DNA of 64,000 nt from NCBI GenBank assembly GCA_900491605.1, contig UESW01004768.1:232622-296621 (forward strand), given 5' to 3'. Under the pieces are notes generated by a model that searched no databases, was not told where the DNA came from, and was given only the letters and a program-made list of their open reading frames with translations. Both the position numbers and the translations under genes were made by a program. The stretch comes from Calamus simplicifolius (lineage: Eukaryota > Streptophyta > Magnoliopsida > Arecales > Arecaceae). Numbering within the stretch: position 1 is the first letter of the stretch; each line of letters opens with the position of its first letter. Shown here piece after piece: positions 21,380-31,321 of this stretch.

Positions 21380-22450
21380 CTGATGATGAGGGTCTGATCC
21401 ATGAGGATGTCCAGGTGATCAGGGATCAGCTATTTTATTTCTTTATGACTAGATGGACCGAGCACACTAGTGATGGTCTCCCTGTCTACCCCATTTTGTC
21501 CCCCAACAGAGTCACCGATGCGGCAAATGATCTTCTTATCCGATCGATTTCTGTTGCGGATATTCAGAGGGCTTTGTGGGATCTAGGTGCTGATAAGGCT
21601 CCTGGGCCTAATGGATTTCCTCCTTTCTTCTTTTCTCTCTATTGGGGTATTCTGGGCCAGGATGTTGTGCAGGCGATCCAGCTCGCCTTTCAATTGAAAG
21701 TGATTCCCTCTGATTGGAATCATACTTTTATCACTCTGGTGCCTAAACGGTCGAATGCTTTCTCTCCTCAGCACTACCGGCCTATCAGTCTCTGTACCAC
21801 CTTATATAAGGTTTGTTCCCGACTATTGATTGTTTGGATGCGTATGGTTATTCCTCGTCTCATTTCTTCGGAGCAGGGGGCTTTTCTCAGAGGGTGTAGT
21901 ATCACTGATAATGCTCTGATAGCTCAGAAATTTATGCATGATCTGAAGAGAGCAGCTGGAGGTTAGTGTCTCATGATTGTTAAGTTGAACATGGAGAGAG
22001 CTTATGACAGAGTGTGCTGGGAGTTCCTGAACCATACTCTTCAGAAGTTCGGGTTTCACGAGCTATTTATTGATTGGATCATGGCCTGCATTAATCGATC
22101 ATCCTTCTCTATCCTTATTAATGGAGCCCAGACTGATTACTTCCACTCTGAGGTTGGGTTGAGACAGGGTTGCCCTCTTTCCCCGTTCTTGTTTGTCCTC
22201 TCAGCTGATGCTTTATCTCTAGCTCTTCATCAGGCTCAGCAGGGTTCTTCTCTTATTCCCTACAGGGTGGGTCCTTAGGGACCCTCGTTGTCCCACCTGC
22301 TGTTTGCTGATGACTGCATTTTCTTGGGCAGGGGTACTGTCAGTAATGCTACTACTTTCGCCACTATTCTTCAGTCTTACTGTCTAGCCTCTGGATAGAA
22401 AGTTAATCTGAGTAAATCCTTTATTTTTTTTAGCCCAAGAGTCACTGCGA
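21380..22450 (+). pseudogene. LINE reverse transcriptase domain, inactive
   Basis: Order: GADKAPGPNGFPPFFFSLYW, RPISLCTTLYKVCSRLL, EQGAFLRGCSITDNALI (to 21966, stop), then KLNMERAYDRVCWEF from 21973, the QGCPLSPFLFVL motif (near 22165-22200), a stop at 22276 and LLFADDCIFLGRG (near 22300-22340). Motif A has asparagine (KLNME) where the family has the catalytic aspartate. FADD is kept. Two in-frame nonsense codons are probably TGG to TAG. Confidence 0.9.
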
Positions 22451-23892
22451 GCTTGAGGAGGCCTATCTTGCAGATCATGGAAATCTCTGTGTAGGCTGAC
22501 TGGCTATCCTATCTGGGGATTCCCATAACTGGGAACAAGCCAAGGGTTTCTAACTTTTGTAACCTTAAGAGGCGGGTATGCAATCGGCTAGATGGATGGC
22601 AGGTCACTGGGCTCTCTATGATGGCGAGGATTACTCTCTTACGATCGGTGTTCTCCTCTCTTTCTCTCTATCTGTTATCTAATACTGTTGTCCCTTTGAC
22701 TTGTTTGAGGAGGATTGAGAGATACTTTCATGACTTCCTCTGGTCTTCGAGGCAGGATAGACATGGTGTTCATCTTTTAGCTTGGGATACTGTTTGCTTG
22801 CCGATTGTTGAGGGAGGGCTTGGGATCGAGTTCCTCATTGTTAGGAGGAAGGCGTTGATTGCCAAGCATGCCACTCGATTCTTGCTTGATCCGCACTGTA
22901 TGTGGAGTTCATTCATGTGTGCCAAATATGGTGACTGGATTTCTTCTGTTGACCCTTTGTCTACCTAGGGGCATTCTTTCTTTTGGAAAGAGGTCTGTCA
23001 GCATGCTCTAGCTATCCTGAACAGCATATCATGGATGATTGGTGATGGAGTCTCAGTGGATGTTGTTCAGGATACCTGGATTGCTGATCTTCCCTTGTCT
23101 CGATGGCTTACCTTTGTCAGCACTGCCATTCCTAGTGAAATGTGTGTTAGTGATCTTATTGCTCAGGATCATTTTTCTTGGGACTCCCCTCTGTTGTCCA
23201 GACTCTTTGGGGATGATCTTCATCGTCGCATTCTTTTTATTCCTCTTGTCCTGGGTCATACCCCTGACATTAGGGTTTGGCAGCGATCCTATTTGGCCCA
23301 TGCTCCCATTAGCGACCTCATCAGGGTTTATAGACCTTAGTCTCAGCAACCGTTGGATGTGGCTTGGATCTGGCACCTCCCCATTCATCCTAGGGTCTGC
23401 CTTTTTGTCCGGAAGATTGCTCGAAATTGTCTTCCTACCTATTCTGTGCTCTCTGGGCGAGGCTTGAGCATCCCTCCTACATGCCCGCTATGTGGTACTG
23501 AGGAGGAGACGGTTGACCACAGTATTTTTACCTATTCCAGAGCTAGATAGATCTAGTGGATTACTGGCGACTGGCCTTGGGATGTTGGTACTGCTTCTTA
23601 TTCTCTCTCCTTCTTCAGCTTGATCAGATGGGACTTGGAGATGGGTATCCTTCAGAAGGCCACAATGAGGGCTTACATTGCTTATCAAGTCTGGTTATCC
23701 TGGAACCGGCTTATGTTTACTGATGAGTCTGCTCCTTCACAAAGAATTGTCAGGATAGCCTTCTCTTTATCAGCTGAGTACACTTCCCATCAAACTGCTC
23801 TTGATACTAATAGCCCTGGCCCCTGGGGTTCCCATGCTGCCTTGGCAGCACACCGGCGTATGGTCTACATTTCTTGGGAGCCTTTACCTCCA
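22451..23892 (+). pseudogene. LINE ORF2 C-terminal region with zf-RVT
   Basis: The thumb region (DGWQVTGLSMMARITLLRSV, near 22590-22640) is followed by the plant-L1 WD..VCLPIVEGGLGI block (near 22785-22830). After that comes the zf-RVT region DVAWIWHLPIHPRVCLFVRK..PTCPLCGTEEETVDH (23353-23520), with Cys/His spacing typical of the family. The reading ends at 23892, where the sequence changes to a CACTA-like terminus. Confidence 0.8.
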
Positions 23893-25385
23893 CACTACAA
23901 CAAATTTTCAGTGTAGCAACAGTATTTTTCCGACGCTAGGGTAGAGCATCGGGAAGTCTCGAATCGTCCTGATGCTTGTTTAAAGCGTCTAAATAGCGTC
24001 GGCATCGAATTCCTAAAATATCTTCTCCTGGCCCGAGCATTCCTCCCAGATCTAATGCCCTAGCTCTCTGCTGAGTGTCAAACATTGGCCCGAGCTTTCA
24101 TCCCAGAGCGAGCTCTCCCTGCTCTCTCTTCCTTCAAACCGAGCTTTCGTCCTAGAACTTGCGAAGCCCTAGCTCTCCCTGCTCCCTCTTCCTTCGAACG
24201 TTGCTGCCCTCGACACCGATTGCTGTGCCTCCCTACCTCTTTCTTCAAATCGAGCAGCACTTTCGCCCCGAGCTTCCTCCCTGCCTCTTCCTACTGTTTG
24301 AAGCACGAGGGTAAACTCTGCCTTCTCCATGTGGCACCGGTTTGCTCGCCGTCAATCCAACGATATCGAGGCGACTCCGTTATCTATAGTTAGGGTTTGG
24401 ACCTTTCCTTACTCTCTCTCTCTTTATTTCCCTTTGATTCGGCTCTGGGTTTTGGTGGATTGTAGTTTTGTAATGTCTTTGTTTTTATAATTGGAGCAAG
24501 GATCGTCGAACGAGATTAGCGCAGAAGGGTCTTTCAACTGGGAGAAACATGTGCATTATATGCTGGATGAGGGTTTGTGATGCATTTCGTTGCCATAAAT
24601 TATTTGTGTATGTTTGTTTTGGTTCTGGTTGTGTGCTTGTTGCTCGAGAGTCTCAATTGGGGTTCTGGCATGTTACCTTCCAACTTCCATGGGTTTTATT
24701 GAGTTTTAGGTTTTCTTCCATGGGTTTTGTAGCTCAGTTATCAGCTCTATTTTATTCAATTTCGGTCATATTTTTAATGTTTTGCCATATGAAGTTAGTT
24801 AAAATTGAGAATGGAGTTTCTGTATAAAGAAATGAACCCTAGAAATCAAATAAAGATGCATAGTTTAAGATTTTATATTTTTTTGGATGTATACATTAAT
24901 TTTGTTGCCTTATTGAATGGGGAATGGAAATATTGAGTTTATTAAGTTTTATAATGTTGGATCCATGAATTTCCTATTTCACTAGTTTTATCAAATTCTC
25001 TCTTTTTTATCAATTTTAATTTAAATTATGATTAAAGCTACTTATCAAAGCTTATGGCATCAGTTCATGGTAGGACTACAGATCTATAAATCAGAATTTA
25101 AACATGAACTGCTACACAGACACAGGAAAACAGGGTATCTTGATTTCTAGCTTTTCTTTCTATGCACAATGACAACACCACCAGAAACTTTAGAATAGTA
25201 GAATAGTGAAATCTTGGAAACCAAAATAGTTTAGAAGTTTCATTTGTATTTGTGATAGGAAAACCCAACAGTTGTAACCTATAGAAAAGTCTTTTGAGTT
25301 TATAATTTTCTATCACCAAAATAATATTCATTCTAATGCAGCTTTCGCGGCTGTCTTCGCTTCCTCCAAGAGGTCAGCTGGCACC
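23893..25385 (+). mobile_element. Probable CACTA (CMC/EnSpm) transposon, left end; continues after element G
   Basis: It starts CACTACAACAAATTTTCAG inside LINE coding sequence. This is followed by short inverted and direct GACGCT/GCGTC subterminal repeats (23935-24010), the pattern of CACTA ends. The rest is gene-like: a C-rich leader with repeats of GAGCTTTC.TCC and CCCTAGCTCTC (24013-24390), TCTCTCTCTC, a short open stretch with splice-like flanks (about 24493-24570, ..EISAEGSFNWEKHVHYM..), an AT-rich intron-like part, and a possible exon at 25343-25372. No transposase is recognised. The right end is not in the window. Confidence 0.55.
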
Positions 25386-25793
25386 TGATGACGCCAAGTC
25401 ACCTCCTTCAAACGTCGGGGAAAACGGACGTCTCGCTCCGGGAAGTCCTGCAAGAAAAGTCCCCGAGGACCGGTGGCACCGGTGGGGACCCTCCGACGAT
25501 CAAGTCAGTGGCTTGGGTTCAGACAAAGAACCACCCCCGCGAAGAGAAGCTGAGGCAGTTAGGGTTTTGAGCAGGGAGGAAGAAAGCTCAGAAAAACCAG
25601 AGTTCGGATCCCACTTACAGCGTGAATGTGTGTCCTTTATACCTGTCTGAATGCCGTGACTTGCCGCTTTGGGAAGGTCTTCGTTGTATCGTCATCGGTG
25701 TATGGGACCGGGCGCCGTTGCTAGGGGTAACGAATCGTACACCCTAGCAAGGTATGGTGGCGCACGGAAACATGCAGTGAACCAGATGTCGCT

Positions 25794-26090
25794 ATGAGGC
25801 ATGGCCCTCCGTACTGGGGCACAACTACGGAGGTACTGATGGCATGCTGTGGCAAGGCTCGGTCACGCACAGGGGCATGCAACACGCCAAACATCGTTAT
25901 GAGGCATGGCCCTCCGTATTGGAGCACAATCACGGAGGTACTGGATGGCATGCTGTGGCAAGGCTCGGTCATGCACAGGGGCATGCAACACGCCAAACAT
26001 CGTTATGAGGCATGGCCCTCCGTATTGGAGCACATCACGGAGGTACCGGATGGTACACTACGGCAAGGCACAGCCATGGGCTGAAAATCA
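25794..26090. repeat. 105-bp tandem repeat in element G left LTR, about 3 copies
   Basis: Units start at ATGAGGCATGGCCCTCCGTA at 25794, 25899 and 26005, and contain GGCATGC and ACACGCCAAACATCG. Each unit has CTCCGTA..TACGGAG as an inverted pair. The copy in the right LTR (37277-37540) is shortened by several 1-6 bp deletions. Confidence 0.9.
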
Positions 26091-26136
26091 TGCGTGAGCA
26101 CCGCACGTCGGCGGTTGAGCAGTGCGTTGGCGGTGC

Positions 26137-26935
26137 ACTCCGAGGCCGGTGGGGGTTCCGGGGTTAAGGTATGATTTCCCCGCTCCCGACCCCGAGGGGG
26201 TGCCGGGAATGGGGAAATGAGGATGCGCCCCGAGGCCGGTAGGGGCCCCGGGGTTAAGGTATGATTTCCCCGCTCCCGACCCCGAGGGGGTGCCGGGAAT
26301 GGGGAAATGAGGATGCGCCCCGAGGCCGGTAGGGGCCCCGGGGTTAAGGTATGATTTCCCCGCTCCCGACCCCGAGGGGGTGCCGGGAATGGGGAAATGA
26401 GGATGCGCCCCGAGGCCGGTAGGGGCCCCGGGGTTAAGGTATGATTTCCCCGCTCCCGACCCCGAGGGGGTGCCGGGAATGGGGAAATGAGGATGCGCCC
26501 CGAGGCCGGTAGGGGCCCCGGGGTTAAGGTATGATTTCCCCGCTCCCGACCCCGAGGGGGTGCCGGGAATGGGGAAATGAGGATGCGCCCCGAGGCCGGT
26601 AGGGGCCCCGGGGTTAAGGTATGATTTCCCCGCTCCCGACCCCGAGGGGGTGCCGGGAATGGGGAAATGAGGATGCGCCCCGAGGCCGGTAGGGGCCCCG
26701 GGGTTAAGGTATGATTTCCCCGCTCCCGACCCCGAGGGGGTGCCGGGATGGGGAAATGAGGATGCGCCCGAGGCCGGTAGGGGCCCCGGGGTTAAGGTAT
26801 GATTTCCCCGCTCCCGACCCCGAGGGGGTGCCGGGAATGGGGAAATGAGGATGCGCCCCGAGGCCGGTAGGGGCCCCGGGGTTAAGGTATGATTTCCCCG
26901 CTCCCGACCCCGAGGGGGTGCCGGGGGTGGGGGAA
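26137..26935. repeat. 90-bp GC-rich tandem repeat in element G left LTR, 9 copies
   Basis: The unit holds GGATGCGCCCCGAGGCCGG, GGGGCCCCGGGGTTAAGG and TCCCGACCCCGAGGGGGTG. The period is exactly 90 bp between 26221 and 26700, and copies are nearly identical apart from single-base losses near 26748 and 26770. The right LTR has the same nine copies (37612-38406). Confidence 0.95.
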
Positions 26936-26987
26936 ACGATAGTGATCACCGTTGCCTTTGCTGACGGCGTTGGGATCAGTCATATCA

Positions 26988-27492
26988 GATGCCCCCTCGC
27001 CCCTGGGGCGAAGCGGGTCCCGCCGCTAAGGCCCAAGGGGCGTTCTCCACGTGGCTGATCCCTAGCCTTGCTCTTCATGCGGACGGTACGGGGGATGTAA
27101 AGAGACGGCCTTCCGTACCACGACAGCCACGATCGCCCTCGAAAGTGAGGATCAGCTCTTCGAAGTCCGCGCGAAAAGGCGCGTAATGATTTCTTCTCAT
27201 TATGGCAACATCAGAGGGGGCCCCACCATCGGGTGGGGGTGCACCGCGCCACGCGCCGGGGCACTCATCGAGGCAAGCCGGCGTATGGTGAAGGGCCGCG
27301 TGGCCGACGGGACGTGGCGGGACGTTTTGAAAATCCAATAAAGCCAGGCGAGGGGGGGATGAACCGCCACCACACCACCTTCATCGTCATCTTCCTCATT
27401 TGCTCTCTCTGGGCTCCTGCAATCCCGCGAGCTCGCGTTCAGTTCTTGTTTTCCCAGGTCAGCTTCATCCGCCATTTTTTTTTTCTTCTCTC
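26988..27492 (-). other. Element G region between 3' LTR and antisense gene; polypurine tract
   Basis: On the minus strand GGGCGAGGGGGCATC (26988-27008) abuts the LTR and is the likely polypurine tract. The rest is GC-rich without a supported gene and should contain the promoter and 5' UTR of the antisense gene. A weak TATA-like CCAATAAAG lies near 27336, about 150 bp before the ATG; D has a true TATA box there. Confidence 0.6.
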
Positions 27493-29674
27493 ATGAGTCT
27501 ACCTTCTTGGACCTCGGAGGACGGTTCTGAGGACCGTCCTCCTTCTGCGAGGCTCCAAACTCCTTCTCCCTCTCCTCCGATTGAGTGGTCCTCTGATCCA
27601 GAGGACCACGTCCCTTTGGCCCGGCGACGGGCCGCTGGCGGAGCCATCGGCGGAGCTCCCTTGAGGGGCCGCCAGCCGGGGGTTGGGACCTCTTCGAGGG
27701 TGGAGGAATCCCCAGGGGGGGTGGCCTCCTCGATAACGCGATCGGATCTGGAAAGGATCCGGGCCCGTTATCGGATCCCTCAAGAGATCAACCTTTTTCT
27801 ACCGACCCCTGACGACCGGGTCGTCTCCTCCCGGCCCGGTCGCGTTGCCTTCTATGAGGTCTGCCTACAGGTGGGCCTCCGTCCTCCTTTTCACCCTTTT
27901 TTCATCACACTTCTTGATTTCTTTTCTCTGACCCCCTCCCAACTAGTCCCGAACTCCTGTCGGGTCATTAGTGCGTTCGTTATCCTTTGTCATCGCCTAG
28001 GTATTGTTCCTAGGGTCAGTCTCTTCCGCAACTTTTATTCTCTTCGGGCCCAGAAGGGATGGTGGGTGTTTCAGCCCCGTCCCAATAGGGTCCTTAAACT
28101 TCTCTTGCCCTCGTCAATTAAGGGGTGGAAACCCCGTTTCTTTTTTGCTAATGTGGACCAAGTTCGGTCCCGGTGGGGGGACCCCGACCTCCGAGGGAAT
28201 GTTGCGGCCGTTCTGCCTGGGGATCGAGAGGCGATGGGAGTACTGCTGACCGCCGAGATCCCCCGGTACACCCTACTGTTAGGGGAGGAAAACTTCGAAC
28301 TGGCAGGCCTCGTCTCCCATCGGGGTAAGTCCTTTTCCCACTTAGCTAGAAATCCCGCCCTTTTCCTTTCTTTTCCCTCTTTTTTTTTTTTTTTTTACAT
28401 AGCTTTGAAAACTTGACTTTATGTTGTGCAGCGATGAAGATCCCAACCGCGAAAGTGGTGAAGGCCGCTAAGAAAAGGGCCCGAGAAGGGCCGCCCCGGG
28501 ACCAGCGAGCTCCAGCCCCGAAACGCCGGTTGGTGCAGACCCCCCCCGGCACCAGCCCCGCCCCCGGCCCCGTCACACCCCCCGTCTGTCCCGGAGGTCG
28601 ACCTCACGGCCGACACTCCACCAGAGGTGGGGGCGACTGCAGGAGCCACCGCGGAGGAGCCGGAAGTGGGGGCACATGTGCCAGCTGGGGATTTCCCGGC
28701 CGTCGAGAGAGCGTCCCCATTAGACGCCGCTAGAGACTGGGGCGAGGGGCCATCTGTCCCTGCGAGCCCATCCCCCGAAGGGCCACTCGGGAGCGGACCA
28801 CACACAGAGCCGGGGAGCTCAGGAGCGGCGGAGAGGGGCGAGGGTGCGCCTAGGCAGACTCGGGACGTCCTGGACGACGGCCGGTGGGCCGAGCGGACCC
28901 TGGGTCCGATTTTTGACCTCGGGGTTATAGAAGATCTTAGCCATATGGGGGCGGGCGCGTTTTTCCGAGATTCTTACGCCGCGGTGGTTAAGGCAAGTGA
29001 TTTTCTCGCCCTCTTCCCCTTACTGTTCCTACATTCATACATGTACTCTGTTGACCTGGGCCTGCGTGCAGATCGCCCACTCCCTGAGGGCCGCCCGGGA
29101 GGTGATCCACGGGGGGAAAAAGGTTCTGCGGGAGACGCAGAAGGAGGCCGAGGAGGCCCGGCACCGCGCGGAAAAGGCGGAAAGGGCACTAGAAGCGGTC
29201 AAAGACGCCTGTGCCAGCGAGGTGAGGACCGCCGTGGGTCGGGCGGAAATGGAGGCCAATCGCGCGCGCGCGGCGCTCTCCCAGATGGCGGAGGCTGAGA
29301 GCGCCGTCATGGCCAGGAACATGCACATCTCCGAATTAACTTCTGCGCTCCAAGAGGCCGAGAACCGGGCGGGCGCGGCAGCGGAGGAAGCCAGAATGGC
29401 CAGAGAGGAGATAAACAAGGCTCGGGAGGCTGAAAGGACCATGGCGGAGGCCCTTGCCGCGGAGAAGGCCCGTGCTGCTGGACTTGTCGAAGAGTACAAG
29501 GCATCCGATCGTTTCACAGATGACCTAGCCGAAGCCTCGGCTGCTGTGTACCTTGACGGGTTCCAACACGCTAAAGAAAGGGTGGCCAGGGACTTGAATT
29601 TCCCCCGGGCCTTGGAGATCGAGCTGTCAGACCAGACTTCCTCCGACGATGAGCCCGCCCCGGGAGAGCCATGA
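27493..29674 (+). CDS. Element G antisense gene (aORF), three exons, 'putative gypsy-type transposon' family
   Basis: The proposed exons are 27493-28324, 28432-28992 and 29072-29674. Intron 1 is GTAAGT..TTGTGCAG (107 bp) and leaves codon phase 1, giving ..SHRG-A-MKIPTAKV. Intron 2 (79 bp) starts with GCAAGT, a GC-AG intron, in phase 0. Exon 1 encodes an acidic N-terminus and a conserved domain (DLERIRARYRIP.., RVAFYEVCLQVGLRPPFHPF, FFANVDQVRSRWGDP). Exon 2 is Pro/Gly-rich with one frameshift in a C-run near 28540-28580. Exon 3 is a long Glu/Ala coiled coil ending with an acidic tail. The fold resembles the family known from antisense ORFs of Tat-lineage elements; the function is unknown. D carries a homologue. 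A TTAATGAAAATA polyadenylation-like signal lies near 29750. Confidence 0.8.
28325..28431 (+). other. Intron 1 of element G antisense gene
   Basis: GTAAGT donor, a T-rich tract (15-17 T) and TTGTGCAG acceptor, 107 bp. Element D has a 73-bp intron (GTGAGC..CTGCAG, 53472-53544) at the same codon position and phase. Confidence 0.75.
28993..29071 (+). other. Intron 2 of element G antisense gene, GC-AG type
   Basis: AAG|GCAAGT donor and GCGTGCAG| acceptor, 79 bp. Joining gives ..AAVVK-IAHSLRAARE.. in frame, linking exon 2 to the coiled-coil exon. Confidence 0.65.
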
Positions 29675-29984
29675 GCCCGGGTCTGCGATTTAGCTTCTTT
29701 TTTTTTTTTTTTTGTAAGCCCGACCTCGTCGGTATTTTGTAATTCCTAGTTAATGAAAATACTTTTTTACGATGATCTTCGTGTTATTATTAATTTCACC
29801 AGTTGATATATGGCCCCTCGACTTTATTCGTCCCGACAACTCCAGGGGACCCCTCCCCACCTGCGCCAGCCTACCTTAATTACATAGACCCACGAATCAG
29901 AGCTAGACAGGGTCGAACCCTGGGGGCGGAGGTGCCGCTGGTCGGCGATCAGGCCGGTAGGGTGTCGGGTCTTGGCTGTGAAGA
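29675..29984. other. Element G 3' flank of antisense gene
   Basis: No gene is seen. It begins with a T-run of about 15 and holds TTAATGAAAATACTTTTTT near 29750, a likely polyadenylation region for the antisense gene, before the 98-bp array. Confidence 0.5.
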
Positions 29985-31226
29985 ATTGTTGGTGCACCGC
30001 TCCGCCAGCGGTTAGCCGAGTTTTATGCCTGATTGGCGCAGGGCCTTAGACGCCGACGGGGTGCCGGGCTTTTGTTGCTGAGAGCCGGTGGTACACCGCT
30101 CTGCCAGTGGTACACTGGGCTTATGCCTGGCTGGTGCAGGGCTTTGAGTGCCGGCGAAGTGCCGGGCTTTTGTTGCTGAGAGCCGGTGGTACACCGCTCT
30201 GCCAGTGGTACACTGGGCTTATGCCTGGCTGGTGCAGGGCTTTGAGTGCCGGCGAAGTGCCGGGCTTTTGTTGCTGAGAGCCGGTGGTACACCGCTCTGC
30301 CAGTGGTACACTGGGCTTATGCCTGGCTGGTGCAGGGCTTTGAGTGCCGGCGAAGTGCCGGGCTTTTGTTGCTGAGAGCCGGTGGTACACCGCTCTGCCA
30401 GTGGTACACTGGGCTTATGCCTGGCTGGTGCAGGGCTTTGAGTGCCGGCGAAGTGCCGGGCTTTTGTTGCTGAGAGCCGGTGGTACACCGCTCTGCCAGT
30501 GGTACACTGGGCTTATGCCTGGCTGGTGCAGGGCTTTGAGTGCCGGCGAAGTGCCGGGCTTTTGTTGCTGAGAGCCGGTGGTACACCGCTCTGCCAGTGG
30601 TACACTGGGCTTATGCCTGGCTGGTGCAGGGCTTTGAGTGCCGGCGAAGTGCCGGGCTTTTGTTGCTGAGAGCCGGTGGTACACCGCTCTGCCAGTGGTA
30701 CACTGGGCTTATGCCTGGCTGGTGCAGGGCTTTGAGTGCCGGCGAAGTGCCGGGCTTTTGTTGCTGAGAGCCGGTGGTACACCGCTCTGCCAGTGGTACA
30801 CTGGGCTTATGCCTGGCTGGTGCAGGGCTTTGAGTGCCGGCGAAGTGCCGGGCTTTTGTTGCTGAGAGCCGGTGGTACACCGCTCTGCCAGTGGTACACT
30901 GGGCTTATGCCTGGCTGGTGCAGGGCTTTGAGTGCCGGCGAAGTGCCGGGCTTTTGTTGCTGAGAGCCGGTGGTACACCGCTCTGCCAGTGGTACACTGG
31001 GCTTATGCCTGGCTGGTGCAGGGCTTTGAGTGCCGGCGAAGTGCCGGGCTTTTGTTGCTGAGAGCCGGTGGTACACCGCTCTGCCAGTGGTACACTGGGC
31101 TTATGCCTGGCTGGTGCAGGGCTTTGAGTGCCGGCGAAGTGCCGGGCTTTTGTTGCTGAGAGCCGGTGGTACACCGCTCTGCCAGTGGTACACTGGGCTT
31201 ATGCCTGGCTGGTGCAGGGCTTTGAG
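29985..31226. repeat. 98-bp tandem array in element G, 12 near-identical copies plus one degenerate
   Basis: The unit contains GCCGGCGAAGTGCCGGGC, TTTTGTTGCTGAGAGCCGG and TGGTACACTGGGCTTATGCC. Twelve copies from about 30050 to 31226 look identical by eye, and the left-most unit (about 29985-30050) is diverged. The unit is not a multiple of 3, so coding is unlikely. It lies between the convergent 3' ends of the antisense gene and pol. Each unit has inverted pairs GCCGGC/GCCGGC and GGTGGTACACC/GTGGTACACTGGG. Confidence 0.97.
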
Positions 31227-31321
31227 AATTCAGATAACTAGAATTGAATTTCGTTAGTATTGAGTAAAGGGTGAATACCCAAACACGCGTAGACGACGCT
31301 TAATATGAAGGGGTGGATACA

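Larger units (their letters stand above)
20277..23892 (+). mobile_element. L1-type LINE ORF2 remnant, both ends lost
   Basis: The fragment has, in order, apurinic endonuclease, reverse transcriptase and the C-terminal zf-RVT region of plant L1 elements, with many stops and frame changes. The left side is cut by LTR F1 and the right side by the probable CACTA end at 23893, so neither the 5' UTR nor the poly(A) tail is visible. It is probably the oldest layer in the window. Confidence 0.88.
25386..26987 (-). repeat. Element G 3' LTR (left copy)
   Basis: 1602 bp. It contains two tandem arrays: about three 105-bp units (25794-26090) and nine 90-bp GC-rich units (26137-26935). Confidence 0.95.

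Noticed and set aside
24085..24393. 102-codon frame in the C-rich leader after the CACTA-like end
   Set aside because: Low-complexity Ser/Pro/Leu translation of an internally repeated leader, with no family resemblance. Could be part of a captured first exon but cannot be supported.
27200..28576. Minus-strand GC-rich frames opposite the element G antisense gene
   Set aside because: The plus strand has the conserved domain, splice sites and coiled coil; the minus-strand frames are GC-rich shadows.
30023..31174. Regularly repeated 89-codon minus-strand and 75-codon plus-strand frames in the 98-bp array
   Set aside because: They arise because the repeat has few stops. The unit is not a multiple of 3, so the frames restart in each unit and encode no consistent protein.
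29985..31226. Possible CRISPR array (regular repeats)
   Set aside because: The whole 98-bp unit repeats without variable spacers and lies inside a plant retrotransposon.
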